From contig NZ_JADGMY010000028.1 of NCBI RefSeq assembly GCF_015234515.1, positions 260,823 to 324,822 of the forward strand: a stretch of 64,000 nt of DNA. Direction: 5' to 3'. Under the pieces are notes generated by a model. It did not search any database, was not told the DNA's origin, and was given only the letters and a program-made list of their open reading frames with translations. A program made the position numbers and the translations under genes. This DNA comes from Cellulomonas sp. (GTDB taxonomy: Bacteria; Actinomycetota; Actinomycetes; Actinomycetales; Cellulomonadaceae). Below are positions 26,361 to 34,116 of this stretch, piece by piece; position 1 is the first letter of the stretch, and every line of letters begins with the position of its first letter.

Positions 26361-26472
26361 CGTGGTCCGAGCACCGCGGCTGGTCCGAGCACCGCTGCTG
26401 GTCTGAGCACCGCTGCTGGTCCGAGCGCCGCTGCTGGTCCGAGCACCGCTGCTGGTCCGAGCACTGCGGCGT
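26361..26472. repeat. 18-bp tandem repeat after mscL
   Basis: About six imperfect copies of CTGGTCCGAGCACCGCTG, in phase with period 18. It begins about 5 nt after the mscL stop. One forward frame would read a six-residue repeat (GPSTAA), but no start or ribosome-binding site precedes it, and the mscL frame is closed. It probably arose by slippage; it may affect the mRNA 3' end. Confidence 0.8.
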
Positions 26473-26552
26473 GAGCACACCACCGTCCGAGCACGGCTCC
26501 TGAGCTGCGGGCCTCTCGGCCGCGGCAGGGTGCTCGCGTGCACCCCGGTGCC

Positions 26553-26996
26553 TCACCAGTGCGGGGGCTTCTCCCGGCGCAGCCGCTCGTCGTTCGACGA
26601 GGGCTCCTCGCGGCCCCAGCCGCGGTCGGAGTCGTCGGCCGACCGCGTCGCACGCCAGAGGTCGCCGGAGTCACCTCCGCCCGCCGGGGCCACCGACACG
26701 TCGGGCACGCCGCGGACCCCCGGGCCACCGGCGGAGTCGCCGGGACCCGGGCGCGCGGCCGCGTCCCCGGGAGCCGGGCGGGCCGCCGCGTCGCCGGGAC
26801 CCGGGCGCGCGGCCGCGTCGCCGGGGGCGGCGGCAGGGTCGCCGGGGGCGGCGGCAGGGTCGCCGGGGGCGGCGGCAGGGTCGCCGGCGAGCGCGGACGG
26901 GAACGCCGGCAGCGTCGTGAGCAGCACCGAGTCGTCGGTGCCGACGGTCCCGGACTGTCGCACCGCCCGACGAGGACGGCGTGGTGCACTGCTCAT
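26553..26996 (-). CDS. Actinobacterial hypothetical with DRGWG...PPHW tail
   Basis: 147 aa, function unknown. The middle is built of short tandem repeats (GDPAAAP three times, then GDAAARP-type units). The C-terminal 30 residues, SADDSDRGWGREEPSSNDER followed by LRREKPPHW, form a motif I associate with small conserved actinobacterial hypotheticals. That motif, together with the ATG at 26996 downstream of GAGG, supports it as a real gene despite the low-complexity centre. Repeat number in the centre is likely variable between strains. It lies downstream of the helicase-like gene on the same strand, about 200 nt away. Confidence 0.65.
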   Translation of the reverse strand: MSSAPRRPRRAVRQSGTVGTDDSVLLTTLPAFPSALAGDPAAAPGDPAAAPGDPAAAPGDAAARPGPGDAAARPAPGDAAARPGPGDSAGGPGVRGVPDVSVAPAGGGDSGDLWRATRSADDSDRGWGREEPSSNDERLRREKPPHW

Positions 26997-27145
26997 GGAG
27001 CCGATCCTCGCACTGCCTGTCGCGGGCGCCCTGGGCCGACGGCCCCGCGACCGGTCCCGAGGGGTGGGACGACCCCGTCACGAGACCGCGCTGGGGCGAG
27101 CCTCGACCGCCCTGACGACGACTCAGGCCGGTCTCGCGGTGCGCG

Positions 27146-27164
27146 CGTCCCGTCCGGTGGGACG
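27146..27164 (-). terminator. Possible terminator of the helicase-like gene
   Basis: CGTCCC-GTCCGGT-GGGACG stem-loop 28 nt beyond the stop codon. The stem is short. The rest of 26997-27192 holds no evident gene. Confidence 0.4.
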
Positions 27165-27192
27165 GCACTCAGCGCCCGCGCGGGTCCCGGTG

Positions 27193-30100
27193 TCAGCTGA
27201 ACGCGCGGATGACCGCTGCGCGGACAGCGGAGTCGACGCGGTGGCTGCGACGCGTGACACCGAGCTCGGCGCGCAGCGCATCGGCCAGCTGGTCGCGCGT
27301 GCGCTGCGCCCCGTCGGACCTCAGCCAGCGCACGAGGTCGTCCAGCTGGTCGTCGCTGTACGCGTTGATCGGCAGACCCGCACGCACGTCGGGGCGCGGC
27401 GTCGTCGGCAGCGGCAGCGCGAGCTGCTCACCCGTCGACTGGGTGTCCACCAAGGACTCGGTCTGCGGCACCGCGACCGCGCCCGGGGCCTCGCGCGTAC
27501 CCACGGACGGAGTCCCGCGCGACACCGACCCGGTCGCCGCGGTCCCGCCGGCCGCTGCCGCCGACGACGCCACGACCGGCATCACGCCGGTGGGTGTCCG
27601 CACGACGGGCGCGGCACCCGTCCGAGTGCGCTCCACCGGCGTCGCGTCGGTCGCCGGCGCCACCACCGGCATCGCGCCGGTCGCGGGCGCCACCACCGGC
27701 GTCGCGTCGGTCGCCGGCGCCACCACCGGCATCGCGCCCGTCGCCGGTCGCACCACCGGCAGCGCACCGGTCGGCGGGTGGGTGACGTACGGTCGGACGG
27801 GCCTGCTGTCCTGGTCGTCGACGGCGTGGGGCACCTGCGGGGCGGCCGTCGGGGCCGCCGCGGCGGCCTCGGGCCGGCGCTCCACGAGCGCCGTGTGCAC
27901 GACGCGCCGGATCCGGTCGACCTCGGCCTGGGGGTCCAGGAACGCGGCGGCCGACCAGACGCGCACGACCGACCAGCCGAGGTGCGCGAGCCGGTCCCCG
28001 ACGAGCCGGTCACGCACGCGGACGCTCGGTTCACCGACGTACGTGTCGTCGTCGGTGAGCACGGCGACGAGCATCTCGTCGGGCAGGTCGGGGTGTCCCA
28101 CGACGAGCGGGATGCGCGCGCCGCCGGGGACTCCGTGGTCGACGTCGACGAGCAGGCCGTGCTGCCAGAGCCGCTCGGCCAGGTCGAGGACGAGCCGGTC
28201 CGGGTCGGGACCACCCGTCGGGCGGTCCTTCGTCCCGTGGCCGGCGCCGTGGGCGCTGCGCTCGGCGGCGAACCGCAGGACGTCCGCCAGCAGCCGGGGG
28301 CCGGGGCCGCGGAGCCGGTCGGGGTCGAGGTCGTCGCCGCCGAAGCACGCGACGACCGTCAGCCGGTGCCGCGTCGAGCCGAGGGCGTCGAGCAGGAGCG
28401 CGTCGCCGCCGACACGGCTGACGGGCCCGAACGTGTGCAGGACCCGGCGGTGAGGGGTGCGCCCCAGGCCGAGGGAGAAGATGACCGCGTCGCGCCGCAG
28501 GCCGCCGACGTTGGTGACGTCGACCACGACGAACGGGTCGGCGCGCCCTGCGTCGAAGAACGTGGCCAGCGCCGGGTTGTCCCGCACCTCGGCCAGGACG
28601 GTGTCGCGCACGGCGTCCGCGTGCCGGTGGGTGAGGGTGACGACGGCCAGGGACTCGTCGGGGTGCTGCAGCACGTGCTCGACGACCAGCTCGAGGACGC
28701 GCTCCACCTCGGCGGACGTCGAGTCGACCATGCTGGACGCGGGATCGGGCATGCCGGTGCCGTCGACCGTCTCGAGCGAGACGAGGGGCCGGGAGTCCGG
28801 CAGGGGCGTCGGCACCAGGACGCCCTCGTACCCGTGCTCCGCGAGGAACCGGGTGAGGTACGGGTCCCGGCGCGACGCGTCCGCCTGCAGCGCGACCGAC
28901 GGCAGGACCGCCGCGAGCTCGCGCACCGCGCTGCCCGACGCGCAGCGCGCGTCACCCACCACGACGACCTGACGGCCCCGGGCGATCGCGGGCAGCGCCG
29001 CCTCGACCGGCAGGTGCGCGGCGGCGTCGACCACCACGAGGTCGACGGTGCGGGTCGCGGGCAGGACCTGCGAGACGAGCATCGGGCCGGCGACGAGCAC
29101 GGGACGCAGCCGTCGGGCCAGGTCCGGGTACCGCGCGACGGTGTCGCGCAGCGACGTCATCCGGTCCTCGACCAGCTCCGCGAACAGCCCCTCTGCCTGG
29201 TCGCGGTGCGCCCGCACGGCCGCGGCGATGCGGCCGATCGCGGCCGCGAGCACGGGCGCCGTGCGGCTGACGACGTGCCGACGGTCGAGCGTGGCGTACC
29301 GCGCCGACAGCTCACCGAGCGCCGCTCCGTCATACCCGGCCAGCGCGGGGTCCGCAGCCAGCACGTGCTCGAAGACCGTGCTCCACCAGGCCAGGTCCAG
29401 CTCGGCGGGCGCCTGCGCGGGGTCCGTGCGCCGTGCCGCGAGGTCGTCGACCAGGTCGCCCAGGCCCGCGGCCCGCAGACCGTGGAGCAGCTGCGTGCGC
29501 TCCGGCAGGGTCTCGAGCGCGGCGGCACCGGAGCGCAGCCGTGCGAGCCGCTCGCGCAGCTCCTCGAACGGCGTGGCGGACAGCCGCCCGCCCAGCGGCG
29601 TCGTCGCGAGGACCTCCGCCACACCCTCGACGTCCTGCCGCACCGCCGCCTGCTCGTCCTCGATGACCTCGAGGCTCTCGGGGAGACGCGGCCAGCCGCC
29701 CGCGGGGCAGTGCGCCTGCCACACGTCGCGACGCTGCTGCACCTCGATGAGCGCGCCGTGCAGGTCCGCGACGGGGCGCCCGGGACGCAGCATGTCCTTG
29801 GCCTGCTTGCGCAGGCGCCGGCGCACCCAGAAGCCCATGGGGATGCCGTGCTCCTCGCGCCACTGCTGGGTGGCGGTCGCGGCGACGAGGTCCGCGGCGG
29901 TCCGCTCGAACACCATCGGCTGGAACACGTCGAGCGACGACCGCACGCCGTCGAGCATCTGGAGCTGCTCGGTCCACTGGTCGAGGGTGGTGGCCCGCGT
30001 GAGTCCCGTCTCGTCGGCGACCTGCGCGACGCGCTGGACGAGCAGCGGGAGGGTCACGTCGAGGAGCCGGTCGAGGCGGCGGCGCACGACCTGGGCGTCG

Positions 30101-31746
30101 GCGGCCGTGCGCACGTCGGCGCCGTACCAGGGAGTGTCCTGCGGGCGCAGCGAGAACGCGCCGAGCTCGCCGGCGCGCACCAGGTCCCGCGTGAGCCGCG
30201 CGCGGCGGTCCGGGTCGAGCGCGCGCGCGACGTCCGGGCTCAGCCGGACGGTGGTCGAGGGGGTCGGTCGCGTCGCGGTGAGGCGTGCCAGCTCCTGGAG
30301 CGCGTCGTAGGCGGATGCACCCCAGGGCTCGCGGGGCGCGTGCAGCGCGTCGACGTAGCCCCGCAGCCGCTCACGGTGCTCGACGAGGGGCGCGCGCACG
30401 GCCTGCACGGCGTCCGTGTCGACGACGGGCGGCTCCAGGGTCATCGCCCCGAGCAGGCGGCGCGCGGCGGCGCTGCGCCAGCCGGCGTGCGGCTCGACGT
30501 CCAGCACGATCTCCCCGAGCCCGAGGCGCCGGAGCCGGTCCGCGAGGGACACGGCGGCGCGACGGTGGCCCGGCACGTAGAGCACCGTGCGCCCCTCGGC
30601 GGCCGCGTCGGCGACGATCGCCGCCAGCGTGCCGGTGACGTCCGAGCCGGTCGGGGCGTCGACGAAGACGTCGGTGCCCGTGGCGACGACGTCGAGGACG
30701 TGCTGCTGCGCGGGGTCGAGGTCCCCGACGCCACGCTCGAGCGCGGGGTCACGGTCGCCGACGACGGGTGCCGGCAGGGGCACCCGCAGCGCCGCCCGGG
30801 CGTCGTCGAGCCCGGCGAGCGCCCGCACGACGTCGTGCCGCTCGAGCGTCCCCGACAGCTGGTCGAGGTCGTCGACGATGACCTGCCCGGGGTGCACGAA
30901 GGTCCCGACGACGACACGCTCCACGAGCGTGAAGTCCTCGAGCACGGCCTCGCCCAGGGACGCCAGACGCTTGAGCGCGCCGCGCGGGTCGAAGCCCGCC
31001 CCGGTGAACGTGCCGCGGGCGACCGCGGCCGGGTCGAGCAGGGCGCCGTGCCCGCGCAGTGCGCGCGCGAGGACGGGGTTGACCTCGATGGACGGCTCGA
31101 GCTCCAGCTCGTAGTCGCCCTCGCCCGAGCCGCGGGCGCGCAGGCCGACGGGCCGCAGGAGGACCGGGGCGCGGACGGTGCGCACGGCGGCGTCCTGCCC
31201 GTCGGCACCGGGGGTGCGACCGGCGGGCGTGCGCTGGTGCCGGGTGACGTGCGCGAGTGCGCCGACGTCGTCGGACGCGAGGTCCGCGCTGGACCGGTCG
31301 GTCCAGGTGGCGACGCCGATCGCGAGCGACGTCGAGGCGATGCCGTAGCGCTGCGTGTAGGCCGACGCGCGGGCGCTGACGGCGCGTGCCCGACGTCGGG
31401 CGCTCGACAGCGCGCCGGGTTCCCGGACGAGGTTGGACAGGCGGGTGGACCGACCGGCGAAGAGCTGGGCCATCCCGGACGGGTGCGCCGCCGAGAGGTC
31501 GAGCGCCGCGTCACCGAGCTGGTCGACGTCGGCGAGGGTCGAGGCACCGGCGGCCTCCACGAGAGCGGCGCGCCACGTCACGACGGCGCTCTCGAGGATC
31601 TCGGCGGGCGACGGGGGCTCGACGAGCGCCACGGGCGGGGCCTCGGCGGCGTCGGTCCGCTCGGACGTGGCGGCGTCACCCTCGGCGGGTGGCGTGGCGC
31701 CGGCCGGGTCGGTCCCCGTGACGGGGGTGCGCGCAGGAGCGGTCAT
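27193..31746 (-). CDS. Large SF1-helicase-like protein, degenerate ATPase motifs
   Basis: 1517 aa. It has the layout of SF1 helicases with a C-terminal DUF559/restriction-endonuclease-like domain. The P-loop position reads VDAPTGSDVTGT (about 362-373) where GxxGxGK[ST] is expected, and the Walker-B region reads VVVDAAAHLPVEAALPA instead of DEA(S/A)Q, so ATP hydrolysis is doubtful. Other helicase-like segments remain: VVVVGDARCAS and VVDVTNVGGLRRDAVIFSLGLGRT. The endonuclease-like domain (about 1220-1300) shows LVVGHPDLPDEMLVAVLTDD and RLAHLGWSVVRVWSAAAF. Then come eleven-residue repeats (ATGAMPVV, ATDATPVV) and a helical C-terminal domain. Start ATG 31746 is set by TACCGT 6 nt upstream. Function unknown; a DNA-repair or defence-like role is only a guess. 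Confidence 0.8.
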   Translation of the reverse strand: MTAPARTPVTGTDPAGATPPAEGDAATSERTDAAEAPPVALVEPPSPAEILESAVVTWRAALVEAAGASTLADVDQLGDAALDLSAAHPSGMAQLFAGRSTRLSNLVREPGALSSARRRARAVSARASAYTQRYGIASTSLAIGVATWTDRSSADLASDDVGALAHVTRHQRTPAGRTPGADGQDAAVRTVRAPVLLRPVGLRARGSGEGDYELELEPSIEVNPVLARALRGHGALLDPAAVARGTFTGAGFDPRGALKRLASLGEAVLEDFTLVERVVVGTFVHPGQVIVDDLDQLSGTLERHDVVRALAGLDDARAALRVPLPAPVVGDRDPALERGVGDLDPAQQHVLDVVATGTDVFVDAPTGSDVTGTLAAIVADAAAEGRTVLYVPGHRRAAVSLADRLRRLGLGEIVLDVEPHAGWRSAAARRLLGAMTLEPPVVDTDAVQAVRAPLVEHRERLRGYVDALHAPREPWGASAYDALQELARLTATRPTPSTTVRLSPDVARALDPDRRARLTRDLVRAGELGAFSLRPQDTPWYGADVRTAADAQVVRRRLDRLLDVTLPLLVQRVAQVADETGLTRATTLDQWTEQLQMLDGVRSSLDVFQPMVFERTAADLVAATATQQWREEHGIPMGFWVRRRLRKQAKDMLRPGRPVADLHGALIEVQQRRDVWQAHCPAGGWPRLPESLEVIEDEQAAVRQDVEGVAEVLATTPLGGRLSATPFEELRERLARLRSGAAALETLPERTQLLHGLRAAGLGDLVDDLAARRTDPAQAPAELDLAWWSTVFEHVLAADPALAGYDGAALGELSARYATLDRRHVVSRTAPVLAAAIGRIAAAVRAHRDQAEGLFAELVEDRMTSLRDTVARYPDLARRLRPVLVAGPMLVSQVLPATRTVDLVVVDAAAHLPVEAALPAIARGRQVVVVGDARCASGSAVRELAAVLPSVALQADASRRDPYLTRFLAEHGYEGVLVPTPLPDSRPLVSLETVDGTGMPDPASSMVDSTSAEVERVLELVVEHVLQHPDESLAVVTLTHRHADAVRDTVLAEVRDNPALATFFDAGRADPFVVVDVTNVGGLRRDAVIFSLGLGRTPHRRVLHTFGPVSRVGGDALLLDALGSTRHRLTVVACFGGDDLDPDRLRGPGPRLLADVLRFAAERSAHGAGHGTKDRPTGGPDPDRLVLDLAERLWQHGLLVDVDHGVPGGARIPLVVGHPDLPDEMLVAVLTDDDTYVGEPSVRVRDRLVGDRLAHLGWSVVRVWSAAAFLDPQAEVDRIRRVVHTALVERRPEAAAAAPTAAPQVPHAVDDQDSRPVRPYVTHPPTGALPVVRPATGAMPVVAPATDATPVVAPATGAMPVVAPATDATPVERTRTGAAPVVRTPTGVMPVVASSAAAAGGTAATGSVSRGTPSVGTREAPGAVAVPQTESLVDTQSTGEQLALPLPTTPRPDVRAGLPINAYSDDQLDDLVRWLRSDGAQRTRDQLADALRAELGVTRRSHRVDSAVRAAVIRAFS
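27570..27775. repeat. 33-bp coding repeat (TGAMPVVAPA units)
   Basis: Within the helicase-like gene about seven units of roughly 33 bp encode (A/R)TxxxPVV(A/R)P. Copies 27645-27740 are nearly identical in DNA, pointing to recent slippage or recombination. Confidence 0.7.
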
Positions 31747-31752
31747 CTTGGC

Positions 31753-31758
31753 ACGGTA
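31753..31758 (-). promoter_or_regulatory. -10 of leaderless helicase-like mRNA
   Basis: TACCGT ends 6 nt (GCCAAG) before ATG 31746. Confidence 0.55.
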
Positions 31759-31869
31759 ACCGCGCGACGGGGCGATCCCGGGGCGGCCACGCCGTGCCCG
31801 TGCGGGTTGCCTCCGGACGGGTGGCGGCACGCGGGTGCTCCGACCGTCCGGGCGCGCTGCACCCGCTCC

Positions 31870-31966
31870 GGAAACGACCGACGGGACGCGCCACTGGGGC
31901 ACGTCCCGTCGGATCCGAAGCTAAGACGGTGCGCACCGCGCAGGGGGCAGGCGATACGCACCGTCG
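31870..31966 (-). ncRNA. Probable two-hairpin sRNA with C-rich loops
   Basis: The intergenic region 31759-32106 holds a compact RNA-gene signature on the minus strand. A promoter with -35 TTGACC (32001-31996), a 17-nt spacer and -10 CATCAT (31978-31973) would start RNA near 31966. Then come hairpin 1, GACGGTGCG/CGCACCGTC (31965-31925), whose 23-nt loop holds CTGCCCCCTG, a 12-nt linker, and hairpin 2, CCGACGGGAC/GTCCCGTCGG (31912-31878), whose loop holds GCCCCAG, followed by TCGTTTCC. Two hairpins with C-rich loops and a length near 95 nt resemble the actinobacterial 6C/B11 sRNA, but the C runs are 5 and 4, not 6. No reading frame is convincing. An alternative is an independent regulator-bound leader element. 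Confidence 0.5.
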
Positions 31967-31988
31967 GGTTCAATGATGCGCCATCTTC

Positions 31989-32006
31989 GACAGTTGGTCA
32001 ACTGTC
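31989..32006. promoter_or_regulatory. Palindromic operator over the sRNA -35
   Basis: GACAGTTG-GT-CAACTGTC, a perfect 8-bp inverted repeat that contains the -35 hexamer of the putative sRNA promoter; a bound dimer would block or activate it. A second small palindrome, GTGAA-AC-TTCAC, lies at 32023-32034. Confidence 0.6.
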
Positions 32007-32106
32007 CAGGCACCTCCGGAAGGTGAAACTTCACGGACTCTTCCGACGCCACGGCGCATCTCGGGCGGCCCGACCCACGGCGTCGGAGGGCGCCGCGCCG
32101 ACCACC

Positions 32107-32112
32107 TACCCT
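32107..32112 (+). promoter_or_regulatory. -10 of the MFS transporter gene
   Basis: TACCCT about 28 nt before the ATG; this mRNA has a short leader with GGAGG, unlike the leaderless genes nearby. Confidence 0.4.
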
Positions 32113-32140
32113 GGGCGAGGACCACGGACGGAGGAACGGG

Positions 32141-33430
32141 ATGCGGGGGCGCAGTGCGGCCGCGATCTGGGGCGTCGCTGCCGTCACGTACCTCGTCGCC
32201 GTCGTGCACCGCACGGCGCTCGGCGTCGCCGGCGTCGAGGCGATCGACAGGTTCGCGCTCGGTGCGACGGGACTGGCGGTGTTCTCGGTCCTGCAGCTCA
32301 CGGTCTACGCGGTCCTGCAGATCCCCGCCGGGCAGCTCCTCGACAGGTTCGGCCCCCGGGCGCTCATCGTGACGGGCTCCGGCGTGATGGCGATCGGCCA
32401 GGGCCTGCTCGCCGTCGCCGACGACGTCCCGACCGCGCTGGTGGCGCGCGCCCTCATCGGCGGTGGCGACGCCGCCATCTTCATCAGCGCGTGCCGGCTC
32501 ATCGCCCAGTGGTTCCCGGCCCGGCAGGCGCCGCTGATGGTGCAGGTGACCGGGCTGGTGGGTCAGTCCGGGCAGATCGTGTCCGCGCTCGCCGTCGCCT
32601 GGGCGCTGCACGCGCGCGGCTGGGGCGTGACGTTCGGGCTGCTCGCCGCGGCCGGTGCCCTCGTGACCGTCGCCGCCGCGGTCGGCCTCGACCGGCACCC
32701 CCCGAGCCCCGCCGACGGCCCGGCACGCGAGCGGTTCGTGCCCTCCGTGCGCGCGGCCGCGTCACCCGCGGGCACCCGGCTGGGCTTCTGGTCGCACTTC
32801 CTGACCCCCTTCTCGTTCAACGTGGTCGCGATGCTCTGGGGGGTGCCCTTCTTCGTCACCGCGCAGGGCAGGACGCCCGCGGAGGCGAGCATCCTGCTCA
32901 CCGCGATGACGTTGTCCGCCATGACGGCCGGCCCGCTGATCGGCCGGTGGACGTCGCGCCACCCCCTGCGGCGCTCCTGGGTCGTGCTCGCCTCCGCCGT
33001 GGCCACCCTCGCCGCCTGGGTGTGGCTGCTCACGCCCGCCACACCGCGGCCGTTCGCGCAGCTCGCGGGGTTCTGCGTGGTGATCGGTGCCGGCGGCCCG
33101 GTGTCGCTCGTCGGCCTGGACTTCGCGCGCACGTTCTCGCCCCTCGACCGGCTCGGCACCGCCACGGGCTTCGTCAACACCGGGGGCTTCACCTCGACGA
33201 TCGCCGGGGTGCTCGCCGTCGGAGTCGTGCTCGAGGCCGTCTCACCCCCGGGCGCCACCGTCTACTCCCTGGACGCGTACCGGCTCGCGTTCGCCGTGCT
33301 GCTGGTGCCGTGGGTCGTCGGCGTCCTCGGCGTGCTGCACAGCCGGCGCCGGACGCGCGTCGCGCTGACCGAGGCCGGCACACCCGTGCCACCCCTGCGT
33401 GAGGCGCTGCGCCGCCGACGGTCGCCCTGA
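32141..33430 (+). CDS. MFS transporter
   Basis: 429-aa membrane transporter with about 12 helices. The loop 2-3 motif appears as GQLLDRFGPRALIVTG (MFS motif A-like, DRxGxR) and a second copy is degenerate (GRWTSRHPLRRS). The N-terminal RSAAAIWGVAAVTYLVAVVHR and MAIGQGLLA segments are typical of the nitrate/oxalate-formate-like or general MFS_1 branch. Substrate cannot be told. The ATG follows GGAGG at good spacing. Divergent from the helicase-like gene; no adjacent transport partner. Confidence 0.88.
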   Translation: MRGRSAAAIWGVAAVTYLVAVVHRTALGVAGVEAIDRFALGATGLAVFSVLQLTVYAVLQIPAGQLLDRFGPRALIVTGSGVMAIGQGLLAVADDVPTALVARALIGGGDAAIFISACRLIAQWFPARQAPLMVQVTGLVGQSGQIVSALAVAWALHARGWGVTFGLLAAAGALVTVAAAVGLDRHPPSPADGPARERFVPSVRAAASPAGTRLGFWSHFLTPFSFNVVAMLWGVPFFVTAQGRTPAEASILLTAMTLSAMTAGPLIGRWTSRHPLRRSWVVLASAVATLAAWVWLLTPATPRPFAQLAGFCVVIGAGGPVSLVGLDFARTFSPLDRLGTATGFVNTGGFTSTIAGVLAVGVVLEAVSPPGATVYSLDAYRLAFAVLLVPWVVGVLGVLHSRRRTRVALTEAGTPVPPLREALRRRRSP

Positions 33431-33494
33431 CGCCAGCCGGCTCTCGCCCCGTCCGCCACCGGTACGGGCGACGCGACGCACGCGACCAGCCCGA

Positions 33495-33500
33495 TAGGTT
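33495..33500 (+). promoter_or_regulatory. -10 of a leaderless small gene
   Basis: TAGGTT ends 6 nt (CGGGCG) before ATG 33507. Confidence 0.5.
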
Positions 33501-33506
33501 CGGGCG

Positions 33507-33737
33507 ATGGACCCGGTGGATCCCGCGCTCGCCGGCGTGCGCGCCTACCTCAGCCACCTCGACGGGTGCGAGGTCGCCGTCCGGACCCTGTCGGGCGGCG
33601 AGTACGTCGGCCCGCTGTCGTGCCTGCTCTCGGGCAACGTGGTCTTCGTCGGGCCGTCCGGCGCAGCGCCGTGCATCCGGATCGACGCGGTCGAGTCGGT
33701 GCTGCTCCTGCGCGGCGAGCCGGGCCGCTCGGGCTGA
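33507..33737 (+). CDS. Small hypothetical protein, 76 aa
   Basis: Reads MDPVDPALAGVRAYLSHLDG and continues with short alternating strands (EVAVRTLSGGEYVGPL, VVFVGPSG, IRIDAVESVLLL). The pattern suggests a small beta barrel, possibly Sm- or SH3-like, but I recognise no family. No signal peptide or membrane segment. Its best support is the leaderless promoter hexamer at the expected 6-nt distance and the regular strand pattern. Codon use fits the neighbours. Confidence 0.6.
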   Translation: MDPVDPALAGVRAYLSHLDGCEVAVRTLSGGEYVGPLSCLLSGNVVFVGPSGAAPCIRIDAVESVLLLRGEPGRSG

Positions 33738-33832
33738 GACCGCCGCGACGCCCGCCGCGCCGCCGACCCGGGACCACCGCAGGCCCCGGGGCGGCGACGT
33801 GAGCCGGCAGGCATCGTGAGAACGCTCCCCCG

Positions 33833-33952
33833 TCAGATCGCCTTGCAGCAGGGCGAGGCGACCACGACGGGCGCGGCCGACGCGGCGGACGCTCCGATCA
33901 GACCGGAGAGGGCGACGACGACGGCAACGGCGGCAACGGTGAGCTTGTTCAT
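33833..33952 (-). CDS. Secreted mini-peptide precursor, 39 aa
   Basis: A very short gene. ATG at 33952 follows AAGGGG 8 nt upstream. The product begins MNKLTVAAVAVVVALSGLIG and continues ASAASA, a textbook Sec signal peptide with an Ala-x-Ala cleavage site. The predicted mature peptide is APVVVASPCCKAI, 13 residues with a Cys-Cys pair and one Lys. It lies 164 nt downstream of, and on the same strand as, an XRE-HTH/TPR regulator, the gene layout of RRNPP peptide-pheromone systems. A 5' hairpin and a promoter-embedded palindrome precede it. Alternatives: a small metal-binding or structural secreted peptide. The forward reading frame over this site is compositional noise. Confidence 0.7.
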   Translation of the reverse strand: MNKLTVAAVAVVVALSGLIGASAASAAPVVVASPCCKAI

Positions 33953-33971
33953 GATGGAAACCCCTTCGGGA

Positions 33972-34000
33972 CAGCAGTGCCGGGCTGTCCGGCACTGCTG
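33972..34000 (-). promoter_or_regulatory. 5'-terminal hairpin of the mini-peptide mRNA
   Basis: CAGCAGTGCCGG (33972-33983) and CCGGCACTGCTG (33989-34000) are a perfect 12-bp inverted repeat with a 5-nt loop. With the proposed start near 33996 it would cap the mRNA; alternatively it terminates the upstream regulator transcript. Confidence 0.6.
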
Positions 34001-34002
34001 GC

Positions 34003-34032
34003 ATCGTCCCCATGGGGATGTCGTGACCGCAA
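34003..34032 (-). promoter_or_regulatory. Putative mini-peptide promoter with internal palindrome
   Basis: Minus strand: -35-like TTGCGG (34032-34027), 18-nt spacer, -10-like GACGAT (34008-34003). The spacer carries the perfect 12-bp palindrome TCCCCATGGGGA (34007-34018), a candidate operator for the neighbouring HTH regulator. The hexamers are weak matches; the palindrome is certain. Confidence 0.4.
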
Positions 34033-34116
34033 TGACTCAGCCAACTCCGGGGTAGACGCGCCCAGGTCCGGCGTCGCCCGGGCGTGTCGCGCACGGGTCC
34101 CGCCGCCTGCTTGCTC

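Noticed and set aside
31870..31966. Canonical 6C RNA call
   Set aside because: Loop C runs are 5 and 4; the family definition needs six. Kept only as 6C-like.
31870..31985. tRNA or tmRNA-like gene (GGTTCAA and terminal CCA seen)
   Set aside because: The T-arm and acceptor do not pair; the hairpins fit a two-stem sRNA better.
26530..33402. A 2290-codon plus-strand open frame
   Set aside because: Antisense to the helicase-like gene and overlapping the MFS gene in another frame; no recognisable domain.
33816..34055. 79-codon plus-strand frame over the mini-peptide gene
   Set aside because: No ribosome-binding site and random composition; the minus strand has a proper start and signal peptide.
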